A DNA stretch of 64,000 nt from positions 20,268,855 through 20,332,854 of the forward strand of contig OZ020491.1 in NCBI GenBank assembly GCA_963971405.1. The letters run 5' to 3'. Positions 52,111 through 63,340 of the stretch are shown piece after piece; position 1 is the first letter of the stretch; every line of letters starts with the position of its first letter. Below the pieces are notes generated by a model that made no database searches, was not told the origin of the DNA, and worked only from the letters and a program-made list of their open reading frames with translations. This DNA is from Psococerastis gibbosa (lineage: Eukaryota; Arthropoda; Insecta; Psocodea; Psocidae). The translations under genes were made by a program, and so were the position numbers.

Positions 52111-52545
52111 CAGTAGTTCTCAAACTGTGGGCCATGGCGCACATCGCCTTGTCAGGGGGGCCATGAGACTTCGGGAGGAAACATTTATGAATTTCAGGGA
52201 AGTGTGGCCGATGACATCCCAACATTGGTAACTAATAAGGCTCTGAAAATATTGATTTCCGACATCATACCTATGAGAACGGTCCTTCTCGACGCTCCTT
52301 AGGTTGAAATTGAAGGACCGAAACAAACTAAAATGCCTCGACGAGGAGCTGAGAGTGGCTCTTTCTCAAAATATTCGTCGCAACATCAAACATTTGTCCG
52401 TGAAATGCAGCCACATTTGTCGTATTAAAAAAGGAGCAATGTATTTTGATATTGATTTCTTTTTCCTTGTACATTGGATAGGGGGCCACGGACAATTGGC
52501 TTCTTTTATATATGGGCCACGGCCGTAAACGTTTGAGAACCACTA
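52111..52545. mobile_element. hAT (SPIN-like ends) deletion derivative in repeat P
   Basis: CAGTAGTTCTCAAACTGTGG start and GTTTGAGAACCACTA end, flanked by a perfect 8-bp duplication CTATAAAT (52103-52110 and 52546-52553). The uninterrupted site is seen at 16642-16655. It keeps part of the transposase at its right half. Confidence 0.92.
52304..52480 (+). pseudogene. hAT transposase C-terminal fragment
   Basis: The plus frame encodes LKDRNKLKCLDEELRVALSQ then NIRRNIKHL. The RNRL-x-LE-x-ELRV-x-LS-x-I-x-PNI pattern closes the hAT dimerisation region in transposases related to ZBED5-type proteins. Only this end survives, so the element cannot move itself. Confidence 0.7.
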
Positions 52546-52750
52546 CTATAAATCATGGAGAATTTATATTAAATTATATGCAGAGCAATTAGGTCCAGGC
52601 ATAGTAAAAATTCTACAAAAAATATTAAAATAATTAATTAGATGCTAAGAACTTAGTTTTCCCATACAAACGGGGGCCATTTTTAATAATATGGATATCT
52701 TATTGTCGTCAGCGATCCTAGTGACCAAAACTTTCCCTACAGAACCTTAT

Positions 52751-53567
52751 ACAATAGTCCTCCAATTGTTGGCTACTCGCCGGCATCACACAAATGACGT
52801 AATATTCCGCAGACTGACACATTCTGACTCTCGTTTTTAACCATCACACTTGAATCGATGGCGAAAAATTATTTTTCCCTTATATATTTTTCCCCTATCG
52901 AATAACGTTTTAAATAATTTTAAAGGGCATAAAATAAATCTTCTAATGCATTAAAATTGAGTTTCAAAAATTGTCAAGTAGCCTATTGGCTCATTAGTTG
53001 CTGTAATTTGGCACATGACACCAGTAAGCCTACTTTATATTTTAATCTAAGTACTTTGGACACACCCTAAGGCTTTAATGGACAACAACATCAACCCATG
53101 GTACACAACCTCTTCCTCCAGCAGCTTTAATGAGAAGTGCTTAGAAATCCAATATTTCCCTCTTTGAACTTTCTGATTCTCCCCCTCCCCCCTCCCAGGG
53201 AAGACTCCCAAAGCCCCATATACCTAGGTAAACTATGGAAAGTTAATTAATTCTGAAGCATTCAAATATGACGGCAGTATGTTAGGGGTATTCATATAGG
53301 GTAGTGTAGATACCCCATATGTGTGATTTGGCGCATGCAGGGACTTATTTTCAGTACCAAATCTGCGGTCTTAATGGAGGAATAGTATCTAGGTGAGATA
53401 TACGAACAAACTCAAAGAATTATTGTGTACTTGCTGGAAATCACCCTAATTAAATAACCCGAGAAGAAGTTACACTCAAGCGCTAATACAAGTAAGAGGG
53501 TTTTGAAGCTTCAATGGGCTAATGAAGGAACCGCATCAGGTCTCGCGCTTCGATAGACATCAATAAT
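52751..53567. other. Intergenic DNA, nothing assigned
   Basis: No supported feature. Confidence 0.3.
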
Positions 53568-53752
53568 GACTTTTTGTTTTGTTACTAAGCCAACCTAGCG
53601 GAGTTAGGGCTATAAAGCCCTCTCTTACACTCAATTAGGAAGGCCCGCGACCGCATGCCCTCCCAAGCATGGCTAGAAAATGTAGTATGTGTGGGACTCG
53701 AACCAACAACCTTGCGGGTGAAAGTCAGAGTCCTTACCACTAATCTACATGT
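53568..53752 (-). mobile_element. SINE-1 copy
   Basis: Reverse-orientation copy with GTTACTAAGCCAACC at the left and the tRNA-like head (GGTTCGAGTCCCACA, TGTAGATTAGTGG) at the right. Confidence 0.8.
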
Positions 53753-54684
53753 CCTGACATCAAGTAGGTCTGACGTTGTGTATCAACCCAGCAACTTCTA
53801 GCCTAGTTATTAAAAATTTTCACCCGGGGGAAATCCCCGAGCCTCTCTGTTGCAGTATTATCAAAAAACCTTGCTCTATAAAATCTAAAGTAATTTACTT
53901 GGAAAATGCGCAACCCCCCCCCCCCCACTATTTTGCACATATACTTTTTTCAAAACTCCTGGACCCCCTGTTTGGAGTCATTTCAACAAGTCTTGGTCTG
54001 TAAGATATATACTTTAATGCAGTCAAAATGGGTGATTACCACTATTTAGGATCTATCTTTTCAACAACAAAATACCACCGGTTTATTGTCTGTAGAAATC
54101 TTATCATCACTAATATCAAAATTCTTACACCCGAATTTTTTTCTAGTAAGTTCCTCGTACTGGGCCTTGCACCAATTTTTCGCAAACACATAATATGCAT
54201 AAATCCAAAACCCTACCCTCCCCCATTCGATGTGAAATCCTGCATTCGAACCTGGCTGCCCTAACACGCGATTGACATACAAAATTGTAAGGGAGCCAAT
54301 GAGCACATGAAAGAGCTCACATTTTCCATGATTTACACTGGTGGGCAAATGACAGTGAGCACACCTGGGCGATCAGTTGGGCATTCTGCCACGGGCAATG
54401 CCGACCGTTTATTTTGCTGCCGGCAGACAAACATCGTAAAGCCCGCTCACTATTTTGCGGCTCATCGTTTGCTGACAGCCGGACTTCACAACTACAGCGA
54501 GTCATGCAGCGGCAACAACTTTTCACTTCCACTTTTGCTAAAACAAAGCCATAATGTTTTCAAATCCATATTTCATTCATATTTTCCTTTTGCTATATCC
54601 GTTTTTTTTTTTAGCCATCGGCGATAGCACATCTTATTGGTATACTCGAAAAGCTAACTGCAGTCTGACTAATATGAAAACATT
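53753..54684. other. Intergenic DNA; possible hAT-like fragment
   Basis: 53815-54010 has CACCCGGGGGAAATCCCCGA, CTCTGTTGCAGTATTATCAA and a poly-C tract, resembling the internal units of the hAT at 46297. No ends were found. No gene recognised. Confidence 0.3.
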
Positions 54685-54735
54685 AAGGGTCTTCACTATA
54701 TACTGTATGTCGGTGTTATTGAGTTGCAGGTGGTC
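54685..54735. repeat. Element N end fragment
   Basis: AAGGGTCTTCACTATATACT and GTCGGTGTTATTGAGTTG match the left terminus of element N. Confidence 0.45.
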
Positions 54736-54748
54736 ACGGGTCATCCTA

Positions 54749-54812
54749 GTTGAATATAGGGCTTTATAGCCCTAACTCTGCTAGGTTGGCTTAGTAATAG
54801 AAACAATAAAAA
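54749..54812 (+). repeat. SINE-1 3-prime fragment
   Basis: GGGCTTTATAGCCCTAACTC to AGTAATAGAAACAATAAAA matches the SINE-1 tail. Confidence 0.7.
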
Positions 54813-55785
54813 AAAGGAAGTCATGGGTTCCAATCCGCCACCTATTCATCTCTGTCTAATTAGAAATAATTACTCATGTGAGAGGCTGAAGCCATGTGGT
54901 TCGGAAATCGGAATCCACTATAATCAGGAGGTCCCCCAATCTAAAAATATTTAGTTCAAACACGAAGGTTTGACGATATGTGAGTTTCATTGTTGTACCT
55001 TTATGACTTATCTCACAGTACATTCAAGTCAGTTTTTAAGAAAAGCACTAAACTCTGTAGTGCACTGCTGTAGTTACGGCCCGAGTGTGGAAGGTTCCAG
55101 TCCATAAGTTGTCAAGATTGTTTTCACGAGATTAGTACACTTGTAAATTATAATACAAAATTACAAATCCTGCTCTTGAGAGTTCACGACAGTGATTTAT
55201 GGGCGTGTTTGAACTTTTAAAACGTACAAATTAAATAGCAAGAATTCCAGATCCATCTCGCGAATAAATTTTCATGTCAGCATCCATATTAAAAATTTCT
55301 ACTTTCTGAGTTTCCAAGAGATATAATATAGCAACTGGATTTTTCGTTCCAGAATTGAACTTCTGATACAAAGTCAAACTGAAAAGTTTATGGGACTGCT
55401 GTAATGTTACAAATGGGATAATCAGCCATTTTGAAACTGAACAAATTAATAAACAGTACAGTAGCTCTTTTGTTATTTTCTCATATTATTTAATACAATC
55501 ACAGATATAAAATAGAAAAGAACGCGTCAAACCAGAAGCTAGGTAATGCTGATAGCGGTGAATCGTAATTACATAAATTAAATAAATTACATATCTTAAA
55601 GCCTGAGGTCTGGGGGAAATTTAAACAAAATGAACACCCACACTTACAACACGAGGGGAGACCTTGTAAGGCCAGTGCCACACACAGTGTGAGCGCCTGG
55701 ATCCTGTAGTACCTGCCTTTTAGAAAACTCTCAAGTGAACTGAGAGGGAAGAGAAATTCTGCTGACTTCCCTAACTTCCCGCTTA
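54813..55785. other. Intergenic DNA
   Basis: 54896-54943 holds a fragment of the (TAC)n-tailed retroposon (GGAATCCACTATAATCAGGA). Otherwise nothing recognised. Confidence 0.35.
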
Positions 55786-55923
55786 GGCGGGGATTCCACC
55801 AACGTCATTAGTGATATTAAATGTTTTTTGACGTGGTAGTAGACAGTTTTAGACTGTCTAAAAATGTCCGTTGCCACGTCAAAAAACATTTAATATCACT
55901 ATTGACGTTGGTGGAATCCCCAC
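55786..55923. mobile_element. Palindromic MITE, family M
   Basis: GGCGGGGATTCCACCAACGT start and near-complement end, TTA at 55783-55785 and 55924-55926. Very similar to 6039-6177. Confidence 0.85.
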
Positions 55924-57414
55924 TTAAGAGACCACCTCTTAGAGAAAGAACACTGTCACTGAGGCACTAGCACAATGACAATGACAGAATTGGGCATAGA
56001 AACGCATATACAGTTTATTTAAAAAATAGGAATAAATGCGGGGAAAGGTGGCTAAAGGAAAGGTGACTGAGTTTTTTGGGTTGCAACATAAAAATAAGAA
56101 AATTGCAGCAAATGAAGAATAAACGTACAATCCAACAGGCTGAGCTGACGATATAGAAAAGGCGCAGTAAGTTCAGACTGTAATTAGCTTATGACGTTAA
56201 TCTCCAAGATTAATCTTAGTCACAACTTCTTGCCGCTTCATTGTATACGCTGCGGATAGCCATCTTACCCACCTGAATAGAATGCATCTATGGTAATTGA
56301 GGCGCAAACTGTCAACACATCAATAGTAAAAATATTAGAAGGTAACTTTGCACGTTTCAGCCCGAAAGTGAACACAAAAGTAAAACTTTTACCATAGAAG
56401 GAAAGAAAGAAATTTGTCTTTATTTTCCATACGGGCGAATTTTGGGCCTGTCGGCCCACTCTTACAATTAACTACATCATTATTCTCTTTCTTTTTCCTC
56501 GCTTCTATTCTTAGGTGGGGTCAGCGATACGGCAGGTTTTACTATAACATATTAACTGTTAAAAATTGAAAAGGATCCCTTTAAATGTATACATAGAAAT
56601 CTGTGGAATATGATGGGAAACACATGATTGTAATCTTAGCTTAAAAATGACCCACAAAATCTACTAAAACAGTTTGTTTTTCTCAAGCCTGGGCAAACAT
56701 TGCATACGTAATAAAAAGCCAACTGACTGCGATTTTAAATGAAAAAGCAAGCAATTAGACAGAAAATATAATTTCTCTAAAAGAAAATAATCCAATTGAG
56801 ACGGCTCTGGCAAGTTGAAAAGATTAGAAAGGGAAAGGAAAAAATTATTTATGAAACAAAAACAATATAATTACCATTGTATAGAATAGGCGTCACGATG
56901 AGCACAATTTAGGCGAGAGATATGAGGGATTTACGAGTTTTTATTAAATCGAAAATGAAAAAGGATATTAGAAATTAATGGTCACATTTTTTTTATTCGT
57001 TCCATTTACGATTTCGGTTTAGCTCAAGTGGGGCGGTGGAGGAGGGTAACTGCCGGATATTGCATTGAGCTAGGTAAATGTCTATTTGTTGGAACAATTT
57101 TCATTCGGGTACATTCAAGCAAGTAATGTCCGATAAATAAACTTTTTTGAACGCCAAAGCTCAGCCTAATCTGCAGCGCTGAGAAAGAACGAGCGAGAAA
57201 ATTTAGCATAAGAAATGGGTCTGGGACGACTCCCTCACGGCGCTAAGAGGGAAGACGACGAAGAAGAAGAGAAGAATTTCCAACTAAAATAAAGCAAAAA
57301 TAAATTTAAAGCCTTCAAAAAAACTTTACATAAAATGTGGCAATGTCTAACTTGGATACGGTTATTCAGGCCATCGAACGTAACAGTACGATGCACAACA
57401 AGGGGCTTTACAAT
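55924..57414. other. Intergenic DNA
   Basis: CACTGTCACTGAGGCACTAG at about 55950 also occurs at 14237. The 57024-57209 minus frame (GHYLLECTRMKIV) may be a trace of a LINE C-terminus. No gene supported. Confidence 0.3.
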
Positions 57415-57585
57415 GTAGGTGCCCTCGAAAACGCTGGAAGGATGAGTTGAAAACTAACCTTCGCGAGTTGGGAGTCCATAGATGGTGGAGCGTTGTACAA
57501 AACCGAGATGACTGCAGGAGTGTTGTCGAGCAGGCCCAAGCTGTAGAGCCAGAAGAAGAAGATGATAAAATGTGCAAGGGAAGCA
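57415..57585 (+). pseudogene. LINE tail remnant
   Basis: Plus-strand codons read CPRKRWKDELKTNLRELGVH, RWWSVVQNRDDCRSVVEQA and end at a stop near 57590. This is the GRPRKRW-x-EL-x-DLRELG ... W-x-VQDR-x-WR-x-VEQA pattern of LINE ORF2 C-termini. No Met precedes it. 5-prime truncated. Confidence 0.65.
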
Positions 57586-58789
57586 ATTAAGCCTGGGCCC
57601 CGTGATTTTAGTGTAAAACACTAGGGGGTATTTATTCACTATGATTCAGCATACTAAATATTTAAAATGTTAAATTCGGAAATGTAAACATCGAGATTGG
57701 TCATAAAATGCAAATAAATAATAAATATAAATAAAATATTAGAAAAAAATAATAAATAATTAAAAATGAACCACTCACACTCTAAATATCCTCTGATTAA
57801 CAATTTATAAATGCAATAAAATTAAAATGGTTGCGGTCGATAAACAAATATAAACAAATGTATCGGGTATTATTAAAAGGTTTACATATTTCAGGTGTTT
57901 AAAGAGCGTTTTTGCCATTATAACTACTATGAACCGAGAATTTAATTAATTAGCTCTCACGCCACATTGATATCCAAACATTCGGGAAGATTCTACTCAA
58001 GGACGCTTGGAAAAATCACGACACGAAAACATTATGAATATGAATATGCAGTATTATTTATGAAATAGCTGGAAGTAAACAACTGTTATTTGCTATAAAA
58101 AAAAACTTACGTAGACATAGAGATACACAGTAGAAATAAAAAATTATAATTTGTCAAATTCATGAAGTCAGTTTCCTCATGCTAAACTTTTCATAATCGT
58201 TGTCCCTACGACATTGTCATTACTACGATATTTGTAATATTACCAATGGCAAAATTAATTAAAATCACAGTAAAGCCACTACACACACGAACATTAATCA
58301 CAAATACGTTGTATTATGGTATGAATCAACCAGTAAATGTATCCCGCGTAAAATACTGATAGACGAACGGGTAAGGCACGTGTTGTAGAAAACAGTGGCA
58401 AGATAAGCAGTACAGATAACAGTGGGTTTTAAAGGTAAATGTGGGATTTCAAGGTGAAAATTTATTAGTCATCGGCGGTCATTACCGTACGGTGGTTTAT
58501 TATTATACATAATATATTATACAGGAAAGTGTCATGGCGACTAGTTATATTATGCCTTCAGCAGCCCTATTTAATTAACTTAATTTATTCAATCGCTTTA
58601 AACAAATGAGTGCAAAATGCGCGGGAAATACAAATTGGTAAATTAATATTTTTGGTGAGTTTTCAATTTGTTCTCCCTTAGATGTAGACACATTAATTAA
58701 AACTCTTATTATATTATTTAAAAATTCTACCTATACATTTTAATGTTTATTAGTACTTCCTTCAATTATAAAGCAATGCAACCATTCTC
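57586..58789. other. Intergenic DNA, nothing assigned
   Basis: AT-rich, no supported feature. Confidence 0.3.
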
Positions 58790-59314
58790 TTGTATTCTAA
58801 TAATTTATTAATTTTAATTTCCCGCGCATATTTTAACACCGTCACGTGGCACTTTACTATTGCGGAATTAAAAAATAAACCCAGGTATTATGATAATCCC
58901 AAATGCTGCTGCTGTTATGAACAAATGGGAGTGCCCCCTTTACGCGTTTGTTGTACAAAGTCGTTTTTCACAGGAAATATCGATCGTAGAGCCGTAAAAA
59001 TATCCATGCAAACAGAAGAAATTCTCCTCTACATTTTGATACATGTCATTTGGCATTCACTTGCACCAAGTGGTCACAGTTCTTCAATTCTTTCCTCGGG
59101 ACTACCACAACAATACTTTTTTGTGCAAATCAAATTAAATAATTGCGGCCAATCTGTTAGGAATTGGTACAGTACGAACATAAAAATCATACATCAAAAT
59201 CCTCAGAAAATGTCTTCTGTTTGTCCTGATATCTTTGACAATTCTACCATCATGGGCGTAGTAGTAGTAGTAGTATGGTTGGACACAGTCCCAGGCCACG
59301 GTGTGGGCCCATAG
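58790..59314 (+). other. 174-codon frame, probably transposon debris
   Basis: This is the longest open frame in the window, but it runs through two repeats: 58945-59010 matches 50940-51000 in reverse, and its last 50 bases enter the (TAC)n-tailed retroposon. No domain recognised. It is most likely not a gene. Confidence 0.15.
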
Positions 59315-59492
59315 GACAGGGGACCTCCTGATTATAGTGGATTCCGAACCACTTGGGAAACACAGTGAAGTCACACGATTAGCTCGGAGGTGACCAGGAC
59401 AAGTCCTACCATGTTTCCCTACCGGCACTGTGCACACTACCAAGTTATCTGCATCTTTGAACCTGCTCGGCTCCGCTGGATTCAACTTGGTA
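59258..59492 (-). mobile_element. Retroposon with (TAC)n tail, copy 2
   Basis: Nearly identical to 39402-39633, including the GTAGTAGTAG run at the left and ATTCAACTTGGTA at the right. No target-site duplication visible here. Confidence 0.75.
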
Positions 59493-59656
59493 AGGCGGCC
59501 GGCACCCCCCCCCCCTTTATAGCCCTTGCAGAGGAAGGGGGATTGGGGGTTTCCCCCGCGGTAAAAAATGTATTAAAAAATAGTCCTGACATAGAAATGT
59601 TTTACGCATTTTGATAGCAGTACCATGTTGATTTTACAGACGGAGAATAGCATCTG

Positions 59657-59694
<38 letters not shown>

Positions 59695-60379
59695 ATATTT
59701 TTGGCGGGCAACGAATGCCCATCTCTCTTACGTATATAGAACTCCTTGTAGATCTATGAAGATTGAAGAACGGAAAAAAAGAAACTCTTTTCAGTGATAC
59801 CAACATAACTAAGCTAAAACATCATATAAGCCTTATAAGGCCCTATGAAACTTTTTACGGAACCTTAGACCTTAATGACCCCTTGGTCTCGAGTGGGTCA
59901 GAGTTCATGCATTCATTTTTTGAAAGCTATTTTGCGAACAAGTTTACAAACCAGCTATTAAACTGATACTATCGGAGAGATATTATTATTATTTTTATCA
60001 GTTTATCGGCCACTTGGCTAAGTTAATAACAGGGTTGGGTACAATACAAGCTTATACAAAGCGCGATCATTGGAGGGGCAATTCGGGCTATTGTATGACC
60101 CCCAAATTGCACCTTTTCTCCTCAATAATGTACTAAATAGATCATATTTCCGTCTACGAATGCTGCTGATGTTTCATTGGAGGCACTATCTGTCATTTCA
60201 ACGAGATGAAAAGATATTCTACTGCCACAAGTGAAAACCTCATTCCAAGAAGGAAATGAAAAGTTGAGCAGTTAACTGTAAAAACCACCAAAATGAAATA
60301 GAGGTGGGTGGGGGGCTTTGGTGGAATTAATTAAAAGTTATAGCTTTGTAACGCATGCAGTTGTTAATTGAATTCAACG
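59493..60379. other. Intergenic DNA with A31-type run
   Basis: An A run of about 31 lies at 59663-59693. The segment before it shares wording with the hAT at 39280 (GGGTTTCCCCCG, TTTTACGCATTTTGA). The 67-codon frame at 59763-59966 is unrecognised. Confidence 0.3.
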
Positions 60380-60673
60380 GCATACAAAGCGGACACAATT
60401 TGAGGTGAGCGTACGGATACCGTACCATGTATAGATATTAACAGAATACATAATACCATGATTTAGTGGAAAACATATGAATTAACTCAGACAAGCAGCT
60501 CTTTTTTAGGCCCAGTATACACGGTACAACAGGCAAAACAGCATACAAAGAGGACACAATTTGAGGTGAGCGTTCAGATACCGTGCCAAACACCGTATAT
60601 TGTACACAATACCAGGATACATAATGCTATAATGCAGTGGAAACATATGGATTAACTCAGACGAGCAACTCTT
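60380..60673. repeat. 161-bp tandem duplication
   Basis: GCATACAAAGCGGACACAAT (60380) recurs as GCATACAAAGAGGACACAAT (60541), with GGATTAACTCAGACGAGCA following. Repeat H begins inside the end of the second unit. Confidence 0.7.
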
Positions 60674-61521
60674 TTTGCTTTCCAATTTATACGAAGTATA
60701 AGGAAAGCTTTGTGACGCTCGAAATTTTCAATTCCGAGATATCAACGGATTTACACGTTTTAAGGTCCCAGGAACCCAAAAAGTGGTTTTTACGAAATGT
60801 CTGTCTGTCTGTGCGTCGATTTCCGGGCAAACTACTCTGTCGATTTTGATGAAATTCGGCATGTAGGTTCACAAAAATCATACCTCGGGACCATTTTTAT
60901 TTTATTTTGGGATAACTCAATTTGGGGGGTTTTTATTTTCAAAAAACTTCAAAAAAACGTCTAAAAAAATTATTTCCCCAAAACGGCTCCAACGATTTCT
61001 TTTAAATTCACAAATATTGTAGTTGTTGTTAATGTTGATAAAATGCGGGGGGTCGCTTGCCCCTTGATAGTTTGCTTCTGGGGGTAAAAAAATAAAAATG
61101 ACTAAATTTTAATGAAAAATGACTAAAAAATAATTTTTCTGCGACACCTTTCTATCGATGATTTCTACCTTCAGGCATGTTTTAGGTGTTAAATTGAGTA
61201 ACGAAACCGGACAGGTTGCTTTCCCAAAAAAGTATTTGGTTTTGTAAAAAAAAACGTTTTTTTGAAAAAATGATAGAAAATTCACGCTCAAATGCATTGC
61301 GTGCCCTGCCAGTATTGCTGTGTGGTAATGTGTTGGTCTGACCTATCTAGAATTTACCTCAACACCAGTGACGAGTGACGTCAGGTGGACAACCCCCCCC
61401 CCGAGATATCGTAAATTTAACCATAGGAAAATTATTTGCCATGAAATTACTCATTTTCTCAATCATCTACTTATTTTGATAAATTGGAAAGCATGTTCGA
61501 GTAAACTCGGACCGGTTCTTT
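60674..61521 (+). mobile_element. Helentron-like repeat H, full length
   Basis: TTGCTTTCCAATTTATACGA start, short GTCT microsatellite, poly-C tract near 61395, CGAGTAAACTCG hairpin and CCGGTTCTTT end at 61521. Confidence 0.85.
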
Positions 61522-61523
61522 AG

Positions 61524-61767
61524 GTATGGTACACGCGGACGATTCTCCCAGCCGATTTTCCGACCTCTTTTCCACTGTAACGATAGGGCTGGCAGAAGAT
61601 TTCCTGTCGATTTGCCGACCGCACAAAAGTGCACAGGTTTCCCCTAGACATAGAAATCATATCATCATAGAAATTTCCTAAGTTAGTCTCACCTAGCCCT
61701 GTCTCTACAATGGAAAAGACGCCGGCAAATCGCGACTGGCAAAATCGTCCGACCTTAATCACACTTT
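61524..61767. mobile_element. TIR element Z, uninterrupted copy
   Basis: GTACACGCGGACGATTCTCC ... CTTTTCCACTGTA on the left and TACAATGGAAAAGACGCCGG ... ATCGTCCG on the right are degenerate inverted repeats. It shows the intact site GCTGGCAGAAGATTTC that is split by the hAT at 46297 in the other copy. Confidence 0.65.
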
Positions 61768-61791
61768 TGTGGCATGTGCAATATGGTGTTA

Positions 61792-62185
61792 GGCGCGGTT
61801 TCCACCGACCGGCTAGGGCTAAATACAAATACGGTGACGTGGTAACAAACATTCAAGACTTAGGCGGGGTTTCCACCGACCTCGCATTGCACAATGCAAA
61901 TGACATTGACGGAAATTTGAATTTTCTTTTTATAGAAATCTATTAAAATGTTTGTACTTAACATATCCCATGACGCCATTTATTAATTTTAGTTAGTTTG
62001 TTTGTGATTTAACTCTATGATCATGGATCAATTTTAACTATGGCATAGAGTAAAACAAATATTTCCGTCAATGCCACTTGGATTCTGCAATGCGAGGTCG
62101 TTGGAAACTCCGCCTAAGTCTTGAATGTCTGTTACCACGTCACCGTATTTGTATTTAGCCCTAGCCGGTCGGTGGAAACCGCGCC
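61792..62185. mobile_element. Nested family M MITEs
   Basis: Outer ends GGCGCGGTTTCCACCGACC and complement with TTA on both sides. An inner copy (GGCGGGGTTTCCACCGACCT ... complement) lies at about 61863-62114 inside its centre. Confidence 0.8.
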
Positions 62186-62188
62186 TTA

Positions 62189-62577
62189 GGCGGCTATTCC
62201 ATATGTCAACAATCCGTCATATTTGTCATCATAGTGAGATTCTCCAAAGTGACTTCGTGGAACTTCATCATACTTAAAATTGTAGAAAGAATGAGACGCA
62301 ACTCATCCATAATAAAATATATTAACAGTCAATCCGTCATTTGCGCATTAAAAATTGATGAGATGTTTGTTTTAATGAGATTATTATGTAGATACTTAAC
62401 TTATCTATTATAAATTAAGTTATAATATGGTAGAGACATCAATAATACGTCTCTACCATATTATAACTTAATTTATAATAGATAAGTAAAGTATCTACAT
62501 AATAGTCTCCTTAAAACAAACATCTCATCAATTTTTAATGCCCAAATGACGGATTATTGACAGATAGAATAGCCGCC
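62189..62577. mobile_element. Family M MITE, back-to-back with the previous one
   Basis: GGCGGCTATTCCATATGTCA start and GATAGAATAGCCGCC end; TTA on both sides, the left TTA (62186-62188) being shared with the previous element. An inserted fragment at about 62230-62330 (AAGTGACTTCGTGGAACTTC, TTGTAGAAAGAATGAGACGC) matches 22078-22296 and is flanked by imperfect repeats of CAATCCGTCATTTG. Confidence 0.75.
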
Positions 62578-63340
62578 TTAGGCATTAATATACAATACAA
62601 TCAAATACAACGTATGTTACGGATTTCATCAGGATCTCACAGTATGGTTTTGGCAAGGAACCTGACTCTCACCCTGAAGACAGTTGTTTCAAAACGTTCA
62701 TTTTTCTACGTCATTATCTTCTAATTTTATTTTAATTCGCATTTGAGCACCAAGTTTTCTACTTCCACTTTCCACAGTTGGCTTAAAAACAAAAGTTAGT
62801 GCAACAAAATGATGTTTCTAAATATTCCACTCAATTCGCGGGGTATCATTAAAACTTGGTAACTCGATTTCCAATCCCCAACTTCAACTGGGGAAATTGT
62901 ACAATCTGGTTCGTCAACAATACTCACTCAAATCCAAATAATAATGCCGCTTACATCTTCAACAATACAAGGGAATCACATTATTTCAATCAGGAAATAT
63001 TCGCAGCAGAGTGTCAATATAAATAAACTCTCACCAATAAATACTGATGTATATACAGTAAATACGTCATACCGTCGCTGTTCGTGCAAAATGTCGTATG
63101 TCAAAAATTCCAACTTTTGAGCGGAATGAAAACACGTGGAAGCCGAAAACATGCGACACTTCGTAATTACATGTTTTGAGTCTCTTATTTAATACCTGTG
63201 ATATATTAAGACATTTTAACGGATGCTCGCGTTTAATAAGAGCAAACTTTTAGCACCAAAACAAATTGACAATTTCAACATACATCATTTTGCACGAGCA
63301 CCGACGATACTGTAAATACCATATTCAGGAGCACCACTTT
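62578..63340. other. Intergenic DNA, nothing assigned
   Basis: No supported feature. Confidence 0.3.

Larger units (their letters stand above)
51964..52750. mobile_element. Repeat P, interrupted copy
   Basis: ATGAGGTTCATTTGTGTAGT start and GAACCTTAT end; it aligns with 16498-16838 except for the hAT insertion at 52111-52545. Confidence 0.8.

Noticed and set aside
58790..59314. 174-codon frame as a novel protein
   Set aside because: Two parts of it match repeats elsewhere in the window and the end lies in a retroposon.
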